From: Diplonema papillatum
Lineage: Eukaryota > Euglenozoa > Diplonemea > Diplonemida > Diplonemidae
Direction: 5' to 3'
Length of the DNA stretch: 64,000 bases
NCBI GenBank assembly: GCA_030068145.1
Contig: JAPJBO010000154.1
Span: 1 to 64,000, forward strand
Shown: one piece after another, positions 1 to 17,804 of the stretch
Numbering within the stretch: the stretch's first letter is position 1
How the letters are laid out: the number at the start of each line of letters is the position of its first letter
Made by a program: the position numbers and the translations under genes
The notes under the pieces: generated by a model
Seen by the model: the letters and a program-made list of their open reading frames with translations, nothing else
What the model was told of the DNA's origin: nothing
The model's database searches: none

Positions 1-40
1 AATTGTGTTAGTCCTCTAAGGACTTTTTCTCTTTATTTTT

Positions 41-120
41 TTACGGTTAAGTCTGTGCTTGATAAACCTGGGGTTTTAGAGTTCCAGGATGACCTTCGTC
101 AAATGGGTTCCTTTAAAGCG
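41..120 (+). repeat. Family A dispersed repeat, divergent copy
   Basis: Family A is the commonest short repeat of the window. Its core reads AGTTCGCTTGAAACTCCGGG, then a TTTTAAAG spacer, GTCTCCGGGTGACC and TTCGTC, and it often follows a T-run and TTAGAGT. This copy keeps the second half (gttttagagttccaggatgacc) and the AAATGGG...TTTAAAGCG tail that it shares with the copy at 441-512. Confidence 0.6.
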
Positions 121-206
121 GATACGTATTGTGGGGGATCTTTTTTTTATAGCGTTATTTGTGGATTAGAAGGTCGGTATTAAAAAAACAAAAAAAAAAA
201 CGTGTC

Positions 207-8109
<7,903 letters not shown>

Positions 8110-8860
8110 CGTGTTGCTGATGCCTCGTTCAAGATGGGTTGTAGGGAAGCGACGTTTGCGGTGTTTTCTTGATGATTAATTGCGGATGATCTGACGGTGA
8201 GCGAAAAAAAAGACAAAGAAAAGCGCTCACAAAAAATGAAAAACAGAAAAGAAAAGAAAAAAAGACGGGTACAATAAGTAGAAGGAAGATGTGAAAGAAC
8301 TGGTGGGAAAAAAAAGAGTCCCCAACTGGGGGAGGGGGGGAGTGGTGTGTGCGACTGCAGTAGTGCGGCAAAAGAAAAAAAAAAGACTGGGAACTGCTGC
8401 CGCGCAGCGAAGGAAAAAAAATGACAGTGGGGTTTCCGGGGGGGCTCAGAGGAAGAAAAGGTTGCTACAGTGATGGTGCCGCGTTCTCGGCTGCAGTATG
8501 ACTAGACCTCTGTATTCAATGTCCGGTGCGGCCGATAAAATTTGCTTGATGGAGAAGCGAACACAATAAAAGCAGAAGAACGTGTGTGCTCGCTGTGTGA
8601 TTGAGAAGTAAAAAAAAGTTGTGTTTTATTTTAATTTATGGTTTACGGGAGGGGGGTGGGAAGGGGGAGAGGGGTTAGAGTGTTTCAAGTGATTATTCTT
8701 TGTTTTCGATAATAAACCGGGTTGTTGATGACTAGTGTTCGTTTCTTTTTTTGTTTTTACCCCCTGGCGGTGTTGTGTTTTGTGTGATCACGATACTCCC
8801 CTGGCAATCGCAGCAGGAACGAGTAGTGGCGTACTAGCAAAAATCTGTCGAGAACTCCTG
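8110..8860. other. Upstream region of the armadillo gene, no gene seen
   Basis: The region is purine-rich, with A-runs around 8200-8420, then AT-rich to 8760. No ORF with coding character and no clear TATA-type motif is seen. Confidence 0.5.
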
Positions 8861-8861
8861 G

Positions 8862-9029
8862 ATTGAGTCCGATTCGCGTTCCTAATACACCCCTGGAACG
8901 GGAATTCTTTTTTCAAAGTTCGCTTCAAAGTCCAAATACTTGGAGTCTCCTGGTGACTGCAAACATCTCATTGAGTCCGATTCGCGTTCCTAATACACCC
9001 CTGGAACGGGAACTCCTTTTTTCAAAAGG
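8862..9029 (+). repeat. 107-bp direct duplication
   Basis: GATTGAGTCCGATTCGCGTT and CCTAATACACCCCTGGAACG, followed by GGAA and TTTTTTCAAA, occur at 8862 and again at about 8969. Confidence 0.8.
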
Positions 9030-9288
9030 GCACGTGTGGTCCACCGCCGTTTCACACATATGTATTTCACCTCATGGTGGTTATATGAGGGGATTCACGC
9101 CAGTGTTGCACCACTACAGCAGAGGGCAGTAACGGAGTGTCTCGGCTCGAAGAAGATGCTGCGTTCGCGATGTAGCGGCCACAGATAGGCATACATATAG
9201 GGATCATACAAGGGTCACTCAGAGTGTAGGATATCGTTCTCAGGGCGCGGTTCTCGCTCAATTTTGGGCACAACGATTGTGTCTGGAA

Positions 9289-9700
9289 CCACATCGCGCT
9301 CGTGGACTGGAAGGTTTCAAGGGAGGTTCCCGGCAATGTCGACGTGCAAATCGCCCTTACGAATATCATGCTATCCGCCACTCTGGTATCTTCGGCGGAG
9401 CAAGGCTTGCTCCGTCATTTCGTGTCGCCCAGACCGACTGCGAGGCTCAGTCCACCGCCGTTTCACACATGATGGCGACAGAACGGTTTCAAGGGACGCT
9501 CCCGGCAATGTCGACGTGCAAATCGCCCTTACGAATATCATGCTATCCGGCACTCTGGTATCTCCGGCGGAGTAAGGCTTGCTCCGTCATTTCGTGTCGC
9601 CCAGACCGACTGCGAGGCTCAGTCCACCGCCGGTTCACACATGATCGCGGACTGGAAGGTTTCAAGGGACGCCCGGCAATGGATGCGGTGGCGACGTGCA
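9289..9700 (+). repeat. Tandem repeat of about 172 bp, nearly three copies
   Basis: GGTTTCAAGGGA recurs at about 9313, 9485 and 9658. Each unit contains GTCGACGTGCAAATCGCCC (matching a conserved LSU rRNA motif) and GTCGCCCAGACCGACTGCG. The third unit merges into a better LSU match at 9681. The array is probably built on an rDNA piece. Confidence 0.8.
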
Positions 9701-9734
9701 AACCGCTCGTCGAACTCGGGACTGGGGAAGAAGG
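9681..9734 (+). rRNA. LSU rRNA domain II fragment, relic
   Basis: GATGCGGTGGCGACGTGCAA followed by ACCGCTCGTCGAACTCGGG and ACTGGGG matches the universal eukaryotic GTAGCGG..TGACGTGCAAATCG..CGTCGAA..GGGTATAGGGG region. It is on the plus strand, directly abutting an SSU piece on the minus strand. Confidence 0.65.
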
Positions 9735-9926
9735 ATACACCAGCCCGACATTATCAGCAATGGAGTTACCATTGTTATCCAACTGGGCCCAATAGGCACA
9801 TTCCCCGCGTAGATTGCCACCGATCCAATGAGCCGTCTGCAGACCCACTGTTAATCCATTTACTCTGAGACTTGCATGGCTTAATCCTTGAAACACGCAT
9901 ATGACTACTGGCAGGATCAACCAGGT
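9735..9926 (-). rRNA. SSU (18S) rRNA 5'-end fragment, divergent relic
   Basis: On the minus strand it begins ACCTGGTTGATCCTGCCAGT then AGTCATATGC, the universal 18S 5' end. It continues ATTAAGCCATGCAAGTCTCA, ACGGCTCATT and TTGGATAACAATGGTAACTC. Only about the first 190 nt are present, and many normally invariant A positions are G, so it is unlikely to be a working gene. The homology breaks at 9735, where an LSU piece begins on the opposite strand. Confidence 0.82.
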
Positions 9927-9929
9927 TTC

Positions 9930-10106
9930 TTGTCACATAAACCAGACTGGACTCAGGAAACCCTGACGAAACAGAGATTCCCCGATACCAGATATCGTGT
10001 CAAGCTCAGATTGATGCATTGATCCATTCATTCTTTCATTCTTCAGCTTTCAAAGGGGCAGTCCTCGATCGTATCTCCACGCCATCCTGCAGCTGCGAAC
10101 CGCAGT
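9930..10106. other. Stretch upstream of the SSU 5' end, no gene seen
   Basis: This would be external transcribed spacer if the SSU piece came from an rDNA unit. It contains CATTCATTCTTTCATTCTTC. Nothing else is recognised. Confidence 0.4.
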
Positions 10107-10889
10107 TTGCAAGGGTCGCAGCGCATATACTGGGTAGGAAACGGCAGAACCACAACATCTAACCCCCGAAAGGTCGTGGAATCGCTGTTAAGAGCAGAGC
10201 GTTTGAATGCACAGAAGGTCTTGAAGCCACGCAGGCGGTGTCTTCGGAGACAAAGAATCGTGTGGGGGGGAAAGGGTGGTGCGACGAGAACGAGCAGTTC
10301 GACAGGCACTGAGAGACATACAGCTGGCAGCCGAAAGCTAGTTCTGTCTGCGACGCTTTCAAGAAAGGGCGCGCAATCTGTTACGACGATTCTAAGAAAA
10401 AAAGAAGAAAAACGGCGGCACTCTAAGATACGGTTACAGAAGCAAAAGGAAGCTCGCCACCCGCGCCGACGGCGACTGCATACAATGATACACATTTTTC
10501 GTGGTAAAAGCCAGGGGCTTTCACGCCATGTTTCAGGGGGATTGAGAAGCGAACTCCTGGCAGTGCTATGTCATATCACAACAGGAAGGATGGTGTGTTG
10601 CTGGGAAGAAACTTACAGTCCCCGATACTTTCCTCTTTCGCGGGTCTTGTGCGTTCCGGGGGCCACTGATTTCGGTACAACGCCATCAGGTTTGCGCATC
10701 TTTGGCGTGAGATACTCGGCAAAGGTGACCACTCGTGATGTTGATGATAGAGATGGCAACGTGTTCGGAGACAATTTCCCGTTGCGTTGGGATTCATTCG
10801 CAACACTTGAGGTTCGTTTCGTCGTGCGTCATGCTCCAAGTAGAAACCCGATTCATCACTTCCGTTCAAGCACGGCATGCAATAGTTGA
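10107..10889 (+). CDS. Unrecognised ORF, uncertain
   Basis: This is a 260-codon open frame. Its basic first half (RRCLRRQRIVWGGKGGATRT) resembles chance coding, but the second half (TPSGLRIFGVRYSAKVTTRD, then DRDGNVFGDNFPLRWDSFAT) has a protein-like composition. No domain is recognised and no splice sites are convincing. It may be a relic of a mobile element, like the stretch near 12.8 kb. Confidence 0.2.
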   Translation: MQGSQRIYWVGNGRTTTSNPRKVVESLLRAERLNAQKVLKPRRRCLRRQRIVWGGKGGATRTSSSTGTERHTAGSRKLVLSATLSRKGAQSVTTILRKKEEKRRHSKIRLQKQKEARHPRRRRLHTMIHIFRGKSQGLSRHVSGGLRSELLAVLCHITTGRMVCCWEETYSPRYFPLSRVLCVPGATDFGTTPSGLRIFGVRYSAKVTTRDVDDRDGNVFGDNFPLRWDSFATLEVRFVVRHAPSRNPIHHFRSSTACNS

Positions 10890-11272
10890 TTAAGGACCAA
10901 AATGTCGTCAAGTGGCGATGGCGAGGTTCTCGAACGTTGTGGGTGGTTAAAAAGGTTTTCGGATCGCAGTAAACAAGAAGCTTGCCCACAACGATTCAAG
11001 CGGGGCGGAAATGTGGTGGCTCAGCCATCTGGGGAGAAGGTCTTAGACACAGAACACCGCCTTTCGTGTATGGTTGATGCTAGCATCAAATTCTTCGAAG
11101 AACATGTTAAATAGGAGGGGTCGTCGCCGGTCTCGACTTTGGAGCTGAGGGCGGCCTGAAAAAAAAAAAAAAACGGATCGGGTTGGTGTGGTCGGTATAG
11201 CCAAGGGGGACTACGGGGGAACTACGGGGAACTGACCTTGGGGTGTCTTTTTTTTTTTTGTAGTGGATTTTT

Positions 11273-12313
11273 TCAAACGCCACGCATCGGCGCCAAACCG
11301 GGAGCTTTGGAGTGAGCAAACCGGTTCCTCTTGCTTGGGCTTTCCACAGAAGGGCCAAGCCTTTTGAAAAATGGAGCCTTCGGGGTGTCGGAAGTGGTGC
11401 TTTCGTGACGCCGGGGCATGAAGGATTCGTTGGATTGGAAAGTAGACTCGAACGCTATCGCAGGACTCGCAGAAGTCGGTTGGCTCACGCTTGCAGGACC
11501 TAAGTAAATCTCGCTACCGGGCCCCCTTCAACGTTCCCCAAGAGGACTGTAGGAAAAGCACAGTTGCCACCATTGCGTGCTTGTACTGGTCCTTGAAAAT
11601 AATTGCGTTATCGTGACGGATGGCAGAGGCCTGACCGATCGAGATCTGCAGAATATCTTGGACATCCCACAGATAAAATTGGCTGCACGCAATCAAGAGT
11701 CCGGTGATAGACGAAGATATGTGCTTGAGTCCAACTTGTCTGCATGGAAGGGAAGCTGATAAGAAACTGTCTGCATGGAAGGGAAGCTGAGAAGAAGTTA
11801 CTTCTTCATAAACTGCATGCCCTCACCCGAAGCATGCCATTCAAGGCTAATGTTGTTGTCGGCAAACTGCTCTACGATCTCTGGAATAGAAGGATGCAGA
11901 GCCCGAAGAACCCAAGGCTTTGCCGTGTCCGAAGTCTCCCAGCGAAAAGAAGCAAACAAGCCGGAGCCTCTCCTTGCGCGCCATTCCGACACTCCAATCC
12001 CTCTTGGGTTTGGGCAAGAAGGTGATCTGCATTCACGTTCAGAAGCCCAGGTGGCGTTTGCATCAGCTCCTCTACTCTGGGAGAAACCGGAAGCTCTCCG
12101 GAGATGGTACCTGCATTCCAACTCGTCCTCTTGGGAAAGGCCAGTCGACGGCTGTATGCAAGTGGGCGGAGGTCCTAGGACTGCGAAGGCGTGACTACCC
12201 CACAAGAAGGACTCGCTGTCTCTCTGTTCTGCCCCTGCCGCCATAGCCATCTTATCCTCGGCCAAGCACCAGTTTCTCCTCCTGCAACGCAACCTTGCCT
12301 TCAGCATGGCCAT
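11273..12313 (-). CDS. Possible spliced gene or relic, function unknown
   Basis: Two minus-strand open blocks look protein-like: 12313-11798 (172 codons, ending ALHPSIPEIVEQFADNNISL then EWHASGEGMQFMKK) and 11488-11273 (Ser/Pro-rich, AIAFESTFQSNESFMPRRHE). A third at 11696-11514 (QDILQISIGQASAIRHDNAI) lies between them. They could be exons of one gene, but the splice sites cannot be fixed and no family is recognised. Confidence 0.25.
11738..11799 (+). repeat. 31-bp tandem duplication
   Basis: GTCTGCATGGAAGGGAAGCT followed by GA.AAGAA occurs twice in a row. Confidence 0.85.
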
Positions 12314-12699
12314 TATGACTGTAATTCTGGTTATAAACCTTGCTCCTCGCTCGGGTTGCCGTCTTCGACCGCGACCGCCTCTGATAGTTTGGGTTAGAAT
12401 GCAAATAATCTGTGGCGATTCGCGGTGTCGCGGTTATCTCTTCGTACGTGATGTGTCATTCTTCGCCTCTTTAGCTCGACTTGATCGTCGCGCTCAGGCG
12501 CGCGTTTGGTGCGTCGCTTCTTCTTCGATTGCTCGTCCAGGTTCATCGGTTGCTGCACCGGCGCTTTCACACGCCGCACTTCACTTTCTGGTGCTCGTGG
12601 CACACCCGCTCACTCCACTTCGTGTTCCGTAGCGTTGAACACCGCCCATCTCGCCGCACGCTCTGCCCTTCCACCTCCACGCGTAGGGAAAAGATCCAT

Positions 12700-12969
12700 C
12701 CGGCCGGGTTTCGAAGCGATCGCGGGACCGCAGACCGGTTCCAGGCGCTGCAGTATTGGCTGGATGGGATGTGCTGGTCGGTGGTGGGTGACGTCGCGAT
12801 GGCAGAGCTCACCGTCGACTTTGAAGTGTGCACCAAACTAGATCTTCCGGGTAGTGTCGTAGCGACGACGGACGGGACACCGTTGAGCATGCGTGCGAGG
12901 GTACTCGCAAGACTTTTAAAAACCGTCAGGGTTCAGCGACGAGGCGTGGGGGCGCGGGGCCTCTGGTAG
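12700..12969 (+). mobile_element. Possible non-LTR retrotransposon ORF, C-terminal fragment
   Basis: The frame ends FQALQYWLDGMCWSVVGDVA, MAELTVDFEVCTKLDLPG, then SMRARVLARLLKTV and a stop. The order Trp-rich segment, [ST]-x-x-EL-x-x-DFE, LP and RAR-x-L resembles the segment after the reverse transcriptase domain in long ORFs of protist non-LTR elements. This is recalled similarity, not an alignment. No reverse transcriptase core was found upstream. Confidence 0.35.
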
Positions 12970-13014
12970 AACATTTCCTGCTCTCCTTACTGCAGCTGAT
13001 CCTGTCACTACCTG

Positions 13015-13262
13015 TCAAACCGTGACTCGCAGTCTGTCCTTCCTTCTCATCCTATTCCTTCCTCTTCGGGGCACGCAGGCGTGCATGGCGGCGTGGTGTT
13101 CCACCTCCCCCCGGGTGGCGACCACCGCCCCGCAGCTCGGGTAGACATCGCCCGCGAAACCCAGTTCCGTGAGCGCGAGCGGCTCGGACTCGCGCATGGC
13201 TGCCCACCGGATGGCGGCCCTCAGTTCCTCCTCCTTATGGCCGCTCTGCGCAAGTTGGGGCC
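13015..13262 (-). CDS. Possible coding fragment with degenerate C2H2-like motif
   Basis: The minus frame reads EEELRAAIRWAAMRESEPLA, LTELGFAGDVYPSCGAVVAT, RGEVEHHAAMHAC. The second part resembles CPSCG...H..MH with the first Cys replaced by Tyr. There are no convincing exon borders. It is opposite in strand to the possible retrotransposon tail just upstream. Confidence 0.25.
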
Positions 13263-13640
13263 GTAATACTGCTCTTCCGCCCAGGGCCGACTGCAGAAAG
13301 TGGTCGCCACAAAGGAATTACCCCCCGAAATTCACCGATTTTGGCCTGGACCAGGTGGCTTGTCTCCTGGGGTCTTTGATCTTGATACGCTCGGATTACC
13401 CGAAATTGTCCTTATTTTGTGACGAAAAAGTGCAAAGTAGCTTGGAAATGCGCTCCAAGACCCAAGGCTGCATACCTGAAGCACTCAGCAAAAAAAAACA
13501 AGAAACGAAAAAAAAAAAAAGACACCCCCCCCCCATGTTGAACTACGGGGGAACTACGGGGAACTGGCCCACCGACCACACCACGGGTGCTTCCTTTGTT
13601 TGTGCGCACTTCCTTCAAACCTGTTCTTCTCATCGTAACG

Positions 13641-13862
13641 GGAGTGGTTCGCTTGAAACTCCGGGGTTTTAAAGTCTCCGGGTGACCTTCGTCAATATGG
13701 GAAGATATCCTTTGCTCTCGTAAGAGTGAAGGTAAGAGAATCGGCGGGTGCCTTCGTCGTTGGTCGTTGGTGGTTTCGGCCATTATCCACATACCTTACT
13801 AACGGTAGGTCCTCCTCAGTATGGTGCCACAGCAGGTGACTGTCTGTCTTCTTGGTACCGTA
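13641..13862 (+). repeat. Family A, full-length copy
   Basis: This copy is core plus tail. The tail contains GTAAGAGTG, GTCGTTGGTGGTTTCGGCCA, CACATACCTTAC, GGTCCTCCTCAGTATGGTG and GTGACTGTCTGTCTTCTTGG. Full copies also occur at 20943 and 25449. Confidence 0.85.
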
Positions 13863-13924
13863 TGACCGGCTTTTCGTGATTTTCTGGTGCTGTTTCTGGT
13901 TTGCGCAGGTTGAATAACCGTTTT

Positions 13925-13990
13925 TCTTTTGTGTTTTTTCCGACGATCCCGAATGGACGTACAGATTGGTGTCTTTCGACCTTTTTTTTT
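13925..13990 (+). repeat. Short dispersed block shared with 63788-63845
   Basis: CCGACGATC.CGAATGGACG, TACAGATTGGTGTCTTTCGA and CC are present at both loci, next to T-runs. Confidence 0.75.
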
Positions 13991-14369
13991 TGACAAATTG
14001 CATGTGTTAGACACAAAAACGGATCTGGCGCTTCCTTTGTTTGTGCGCACTTCCTTAAAACCTGTTTTTGTCATCTAACGGGAGTGAGGATAGTACGCTG
14101 CCATCGATCGGTTTTTGTTCTTGACAAATTGCATTTGCTAGACACAAAAACGCGTGCGCCGGAGGGAAAACGAGCTACGCACACCGGGGTTGAAAGTGTG
14201 TGGAGTTTCTCTCTAAAGGGTGCTCTGGATACATTAATGATGTCCGGAGAAACCCTGAGATCCTCCACTGTGTGACCCAGCAAGCCGAAAAGGGAAAGAG
14301 TCTTGGTAGAACGCGGCGACCTTCGCGGGTGTGCCACCCCGAACGTGCCAGCCCCATCGGCCTTTTCTA

Positions 14370-14432
14370 GAGTTAAAGTTCGCTTAAAATTCCGGGGTTT
14401 AGGGTCTCCGTGTGACCGTTCATGAATGGGTT
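14370..14432 (+). repeat. Family A, core copy
   Basis: AGAGTTAAAGTTCGCTTAAA, ATTCCGGGGTTTAGGGTCTC and CGTGTGACC. Confidence 0.75.
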
Positions 14433-14770
14433 CTCTTAGAGCAAGAAAGGGCTATGTGGTTACGGGTTGTATATTTAGTGCACGCTTTCGTTCTGGGTTA
14501 TGGCTAGCCATGTCCGGGACTGTTTGTGACCGACACCAAGTACATTCCTTCGTGGAGTGTAGTCTTGGGCCCCCCACGTTCCACAAGTTGAGCAGGGGTT
14601 GCCTTGTAGCCCGTACCGGTCTGTTGTCCGCGTTTATATGTATTTTCTCGCAGTGTGGTGCTTGGGTTTCGCGGCACTTGCGGTGCTTCGCGTGGTGCGG
14701 GTTGTTTCCGCCCTAAAATAAGGTTTTCTGTGGAATCTGGACGGGGTTTTGCTGTTCTTCGAGTGCTTTT

Positions 14771-14980
14771 CTGCCCCCCCAGGTGGCGGTTGTGCAGGAA
14801 CTTTTCTGCCCCGCCAGGTGGCGGTTGTGCAGGAACTTTTCTGCCCCGCCAGGTGGCGGTTGTGCAGGAACTTTTCTGCCCCGCCAGGTGGCGGTTGTGC
14901 GGGAACTTTTCTGCCCCGCCAGGTGGCGGTTGTGCAGGAACTTTTCTGCCCCGCCAGGTGGCGGTTGTGCAGGAACTTTG
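14771..14980 (+). repeat. 35-bp tandem array with a hairpin in each unit, six copies
   Basis: The unit is CTGCCCCGCCAGGTGGCGGT TGTGCAGGAACTTTT, with starts at 14771, 14806, 14841, 14876, 14911 and 14946. Each unit holds CCGCCA-GG-TGGCGG, a 6-bp inverted repeat. The first unit has CCCC where the others have CCGC. Confidence 0.95.
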
Positions 14981-15235
14981 TTAAGAACCGCCGGAAATCT
15001 GCGGACGAACCGTGCGTCGGACAATGACGGCTGGAGCGTTTGTGTAGGCTTCGAGGCTTTTTCCCGACAGCCACCCATTTTTGGGACGCTGGTTGATTTG
15101 GACATTCCCTTCTGTATGCGGCAGCCATTGGTGGGTCAATGGTCGTAGGCGGCGTGCACACTATCTTAATCTGCACACTTAATTCTTCAGCGAATGAAGC
15201 AGCTGACGAGCCAGAAACCCGAAGGCCATGAGCTC

Positions 15236-15600
15236 CATCACATCATAATCCGTAAGCCGGGGGCGGTGCGACAGGTGCTAAGCTGTACGGCAGAAACCCC
15301 GTCGGCTTGTCCAACGGGTTTTCGCGACCAGGAAGATGCGGGCGGCTTTTCCCATCGGCTTGGCCGCGGCAGCCCCCTGGGCGACCCTGCTCCAGGGTCC
15401 AGGCTCAGACGGAACGCGCTCCCGTCGCGCAAGGCAATCGAAGCCCCGACGTCTGCGTGCTGGAACGCCTGCCCTGTGGAGGCTTCGAGGCTCTTTCTCA
15501 ACTGCAAGCATTTGGGACGCTGTTGGACATTCCCTTCAGTATACGATAGGCACACCAGAACTTGCCGGGTCTGCCAGCCAATTAAGCAGCTGCCAAGCCC
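15236..15600 (-). pseudogene. Truncated tandem copy 1 of the ubiquitin-like gene's 3' end
   Basis: It repeats the last ~110 codons of the gene at 15978-17081 (GKAARIFLV..., LDPGAGS, ALRDGSAFRLSLDP), but about 40 bp inside the ubiquitin-like domain are lost and the frame shifts there. The spacing to copy 2 is 365 bp (anchor CGTAAGCCGGGGGCGGTGCG at 15251, 15616 and 15986). Confidence 0.85.
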
Positions 15601-15970
15601 CACCACATCATAATCCGTAAGCCGGGGGCGGTGCGGCAGGTGCTAAGCTGTACGGCAGAAGCCCCGCCGGCTTGTCCAACGGGCTTTCCGTGACCAGGAA
15701 GATGCGGGCGGCTTTTCCCATCGGCTTGGCCGCGGTAGCCCCCTGGGCGACCCTGCTCCAGGGTCCAGGCTCAGACGGAACGCGCTCCCGTCGCGCAAGG
15801 CAATCGAAGCCCCGACGTCTGCGTGCTGGAACGCCTGCCCTGTGGAGGCTTCGAGGCTCTTTCTCGACTGCAAGCATTTGGGACGCTGTTAATTGGACAT
15901 TCCCTTCAGTATACGATAGGCACACCAGAACTTGCCGGGTCTGCCAGCCAATTAAGCAGCTGCCAAGCCC
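15601..15970 (-). pseudogene. Truncated tandem copy 2 of the ubiquitin-like gene's 3' end
   Basis: It is closer to copy 1 than to the parent: both have the same internal loss and the same new upstream end (GGCAGACCCGGCAAGTTCTG). Copy 1 and copy 2 therefore arose by duplication of an already truncated copy. Confidence 0.85.
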
Positions 15971-15977
15971 CACCACA

Positions 15978-17081
15978 TCATAATCCGTAAGCCGGGGGCG
16001 GTGCGACAGGTGCTAAGCTGTACGGCAGAAGCCCCGCCGGCTTGTCCAACGGGCTTTCCGTGACCAGGAAGATGCGGGCGGTTTTTCCCATTGGCTTGGC
16101 CGCGGCAGCACCCTGGGCGACCCTGGTCCTGTTGGAGACAGGGTCCAGGCTCAGACGGAACGCGCTCCCGTCGCGCAAGGCAATCGAAGCCCCGACGTCC
16201 GCGTCGGATAGCGGCTGCCCGTTGCACTCGAGCCTCTGGTCGGCCGCCGGCACGCCCGTGTAGGCCTCGAGGCTCTTTTTAACGGCAAGCATCGGGATGC
16301 TGTTGGGATCCCCCTTCAGCGTGAGGCGGAACAACCGCGGTTTGTCGGAGAGGCCGAGCTCCTGGTCCACCATGGAGAGCACTTCCACGCTGGTCACCAG
16401 GGGGTTGGACGCAGTGAACGGCGCGGGGGGGTTGAAACGGTATGGGGAGAGGGGTCGTTCGGGCGGCATGGGCGTGGTGTACGCGGGCGGGTTGTCGAAT
16501 GGGGCCGGGGTGCGGATCGCGGGGGCCGTGCGCTTGGGGGGAGGCGACGGCGAGTGCACGGCGGTGAGCGTGATGCTGGGGTGGCCCCGGGCCCGTACAG
16601 GGCTCCAGGGGGTCTGCGGGGGGTTGCCAGGGGTAAACACGGCCGACTGAGGCTCGACTGTCCACGCGTGGAACACTGGCGAGGACCCGGTAGCGTGCCT
16701 GGACGCCGGGCCGGCCGAACCGCTGGGGGACCGGCGGCGCTGCTCTGCGAACGAAGGCAGCAGCGAGGGGACGTAGACGCCCGTGTCGATCACGGTCGCA
16801 ATCCGCGCGTAGTCGGATGCGTCGACCCCGTGCAGGGTCAATTCGACCGCGGGACCGGTCGCAGCGTCCGACACCAAGCGGAGCTCGGTCTTCTTCGCCG
16901 GGTGCCCGAATGCCGTCGACAGGTCGCCCGTGGCCTCCCGCAAGGCGTCGTTCGTGAGGTTCAGCCCCGGTTCCAGCGGAATCGACGCGCGGAACATGGT
17001 CGTGTACCGGTCTTTGCCGGAGCGCGACCTCGAGCTGCCTCTCCGTTTGCCCGCGAAATTCCGCCCGTTCACCTGCGCGGA
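15978..17081 (-). CDS. Protein with C-terminal ubiquitin-like domain
   Basis: The open frame of about 365 codons begins at or upstream of GTGAACGGGCGG (VNGRNFAGKRRGSSRSRSGK). The true start is not found: a CGCAG acceptor-like site precedes it, so this is probably a downstream exon. Order: a basic Arg/Ser segment (residues 1-25); a globular-looking part (about 25-110, ELTLHGVDASDYARIATVID); a long Pro-rich linker (110-250); then a ubiquitin-like fold (about 265-330) recognisable from RLFRLTLKGDPNSIPMLAVK, KSLEAYTGVPAADQRLECNG, QPLSDADVGASIALRDGSAF, RLSL. Ubiquitin-like domains act as protein-binding or delivery modules. A C-terminal tail of about 45 residues follows without a di-Gly end, so it is not a conjugated modifier. 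The stop is at 15978. Confidence 0.72.
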   Translation of the reverse strand, partial: SAQVNGRNFAGKRRGSSRSRSGKDRYTTMFRASIPLEPGLNLTNDALREATGDLSTAFGHPAKKTELRLVSDAATGPAVELTLHGVDASDYARIATVIDTGVYVPSLLPSFAEQRRRSPSGSAGPASRHATGSSPVFHAWTVEPQSAVFTPGNPPQTPWSPVRARGHPSITLTAVHSPSPPPKRTAPAIRTPAPFDNPPAYTTPMPPERPLSPYRFNPPAPFTASNPLVTSVEVLSMVDQELGLSDKPRLFRLTLKGDPNSIPMLAVKKSLEAYTGVPAADQRLECNGQPLSDADVGASIALRDGSAFRLSLDPVSNRTRVAQGAAAAKPMGKTARIFLVTESPLDKPAGLLPYSLAPVAPPPAYGL

Positions 17082-17157
17082 GTCGCTCGAGTGCGTGAAG
17101 CTGCTCGGAATATTCGATCGGCGGACGGGAGAGTCTGTAAGGGGGTCGTTGTTCGTG

Positions 17158-17282
17158 GTGCTGGGTTTGAGGAATCAGGAAAGGCAAGGACTTTTTTGGC
17201 GGTGGTCTCCGTCGGTTCGATAGTTTGCGCTCCCTCCGCTCTTTTACACTCGCACTCTTCTCTACTCGCTACTACCGTAGTA
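17158..17282 (+). repeat. Family J block, upstream of the ubiquitin-like gene
   Basis: The block reads GAGGAATCAGGAAAGGCAAG, GGCGGTGGTCTCCG, TTTTACACTCGCACTCTTCT, CTACTCGCTAC. Related blocks lie at 17622, 31165 and 57100. Here it immediately precedes (on the minus strand) the coding exon, so it may hold promoter, leader or intron sequence. Confidence 0.7.
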
Positions 17283-17399
17283 AATTTGTTGCGTGTTCGT
17301 CAGGCCTTCGACTACCCTGAGAAACGAACTTGTACGTACGCATTCGCTGGTGTATCCTCTTTTCGGCAGCCAAAAGACTTCTGCGACCGACACCAAAAA

Positions 17400-17592
17400 A
17401 GCGGAGCTCGGTCTTCTTCTTCGGCTGGCCGAACGCCGTCGACAGGTCGCCCGTGGCCTCGTCCGTGAGGTTCAGCCCCGGTTCCAGCGGAATCGACGCG
17501 CGGAACATGGTCGTGTACCGGTCTTTGCCGGAGCGCGACCTCGAGCTGCCTCTCCGTTTGCCCGCGAAATTCCGCCCGTTCACCTGCGCGGA
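17400..17592 (-). pseudogene. Duplicate of the 5' coding part of the ubiquitin-like gene
   Basis: It repeats VNGRNFAGKRRGSSRSRSGK through EATGDLSTAFG (parent 16880-17081), with a 12-bp in-frame loss (NDALR region), then diverges. It is followed by its own family J block, so the duplicated unit was 5' exon plus family J. Confidence 0.85.
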
Positions 17593-17621
17593 GTGCGACG
17601 GTTGGAAGGGTGGGGGGGTGT

Positions 17622-17770
17622 TCGTGGTGCTGGTTTTGAGGAAACAGGAAAAAAGGCAAGCTGAACTATTTTTGGCGGTGGTCGCCGTCGGTTTCGATGG
17701 TTTGCGCCACCTCCGCTCTTTTTACACCTCGTACTCTTCTCTACTCGCTACTGCACGTACTCTTTCACTC
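17622..17770 (+). repeat. Family J block, second copy
   Basis: TTTTGAGGAAACAGGAAAAA, GGCGGTGGTCGCCGTCGG, TTTACACCTCGTACTCTTCT and CTACTCGCTACTGCACGTAC. It lies upstream of the duplicated 5' exon. Confidence 0.7.
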
Positions 17771-17804
17771 TCTTCGGCAGCCAACACAGACCGACACCAC
17801 GAAC

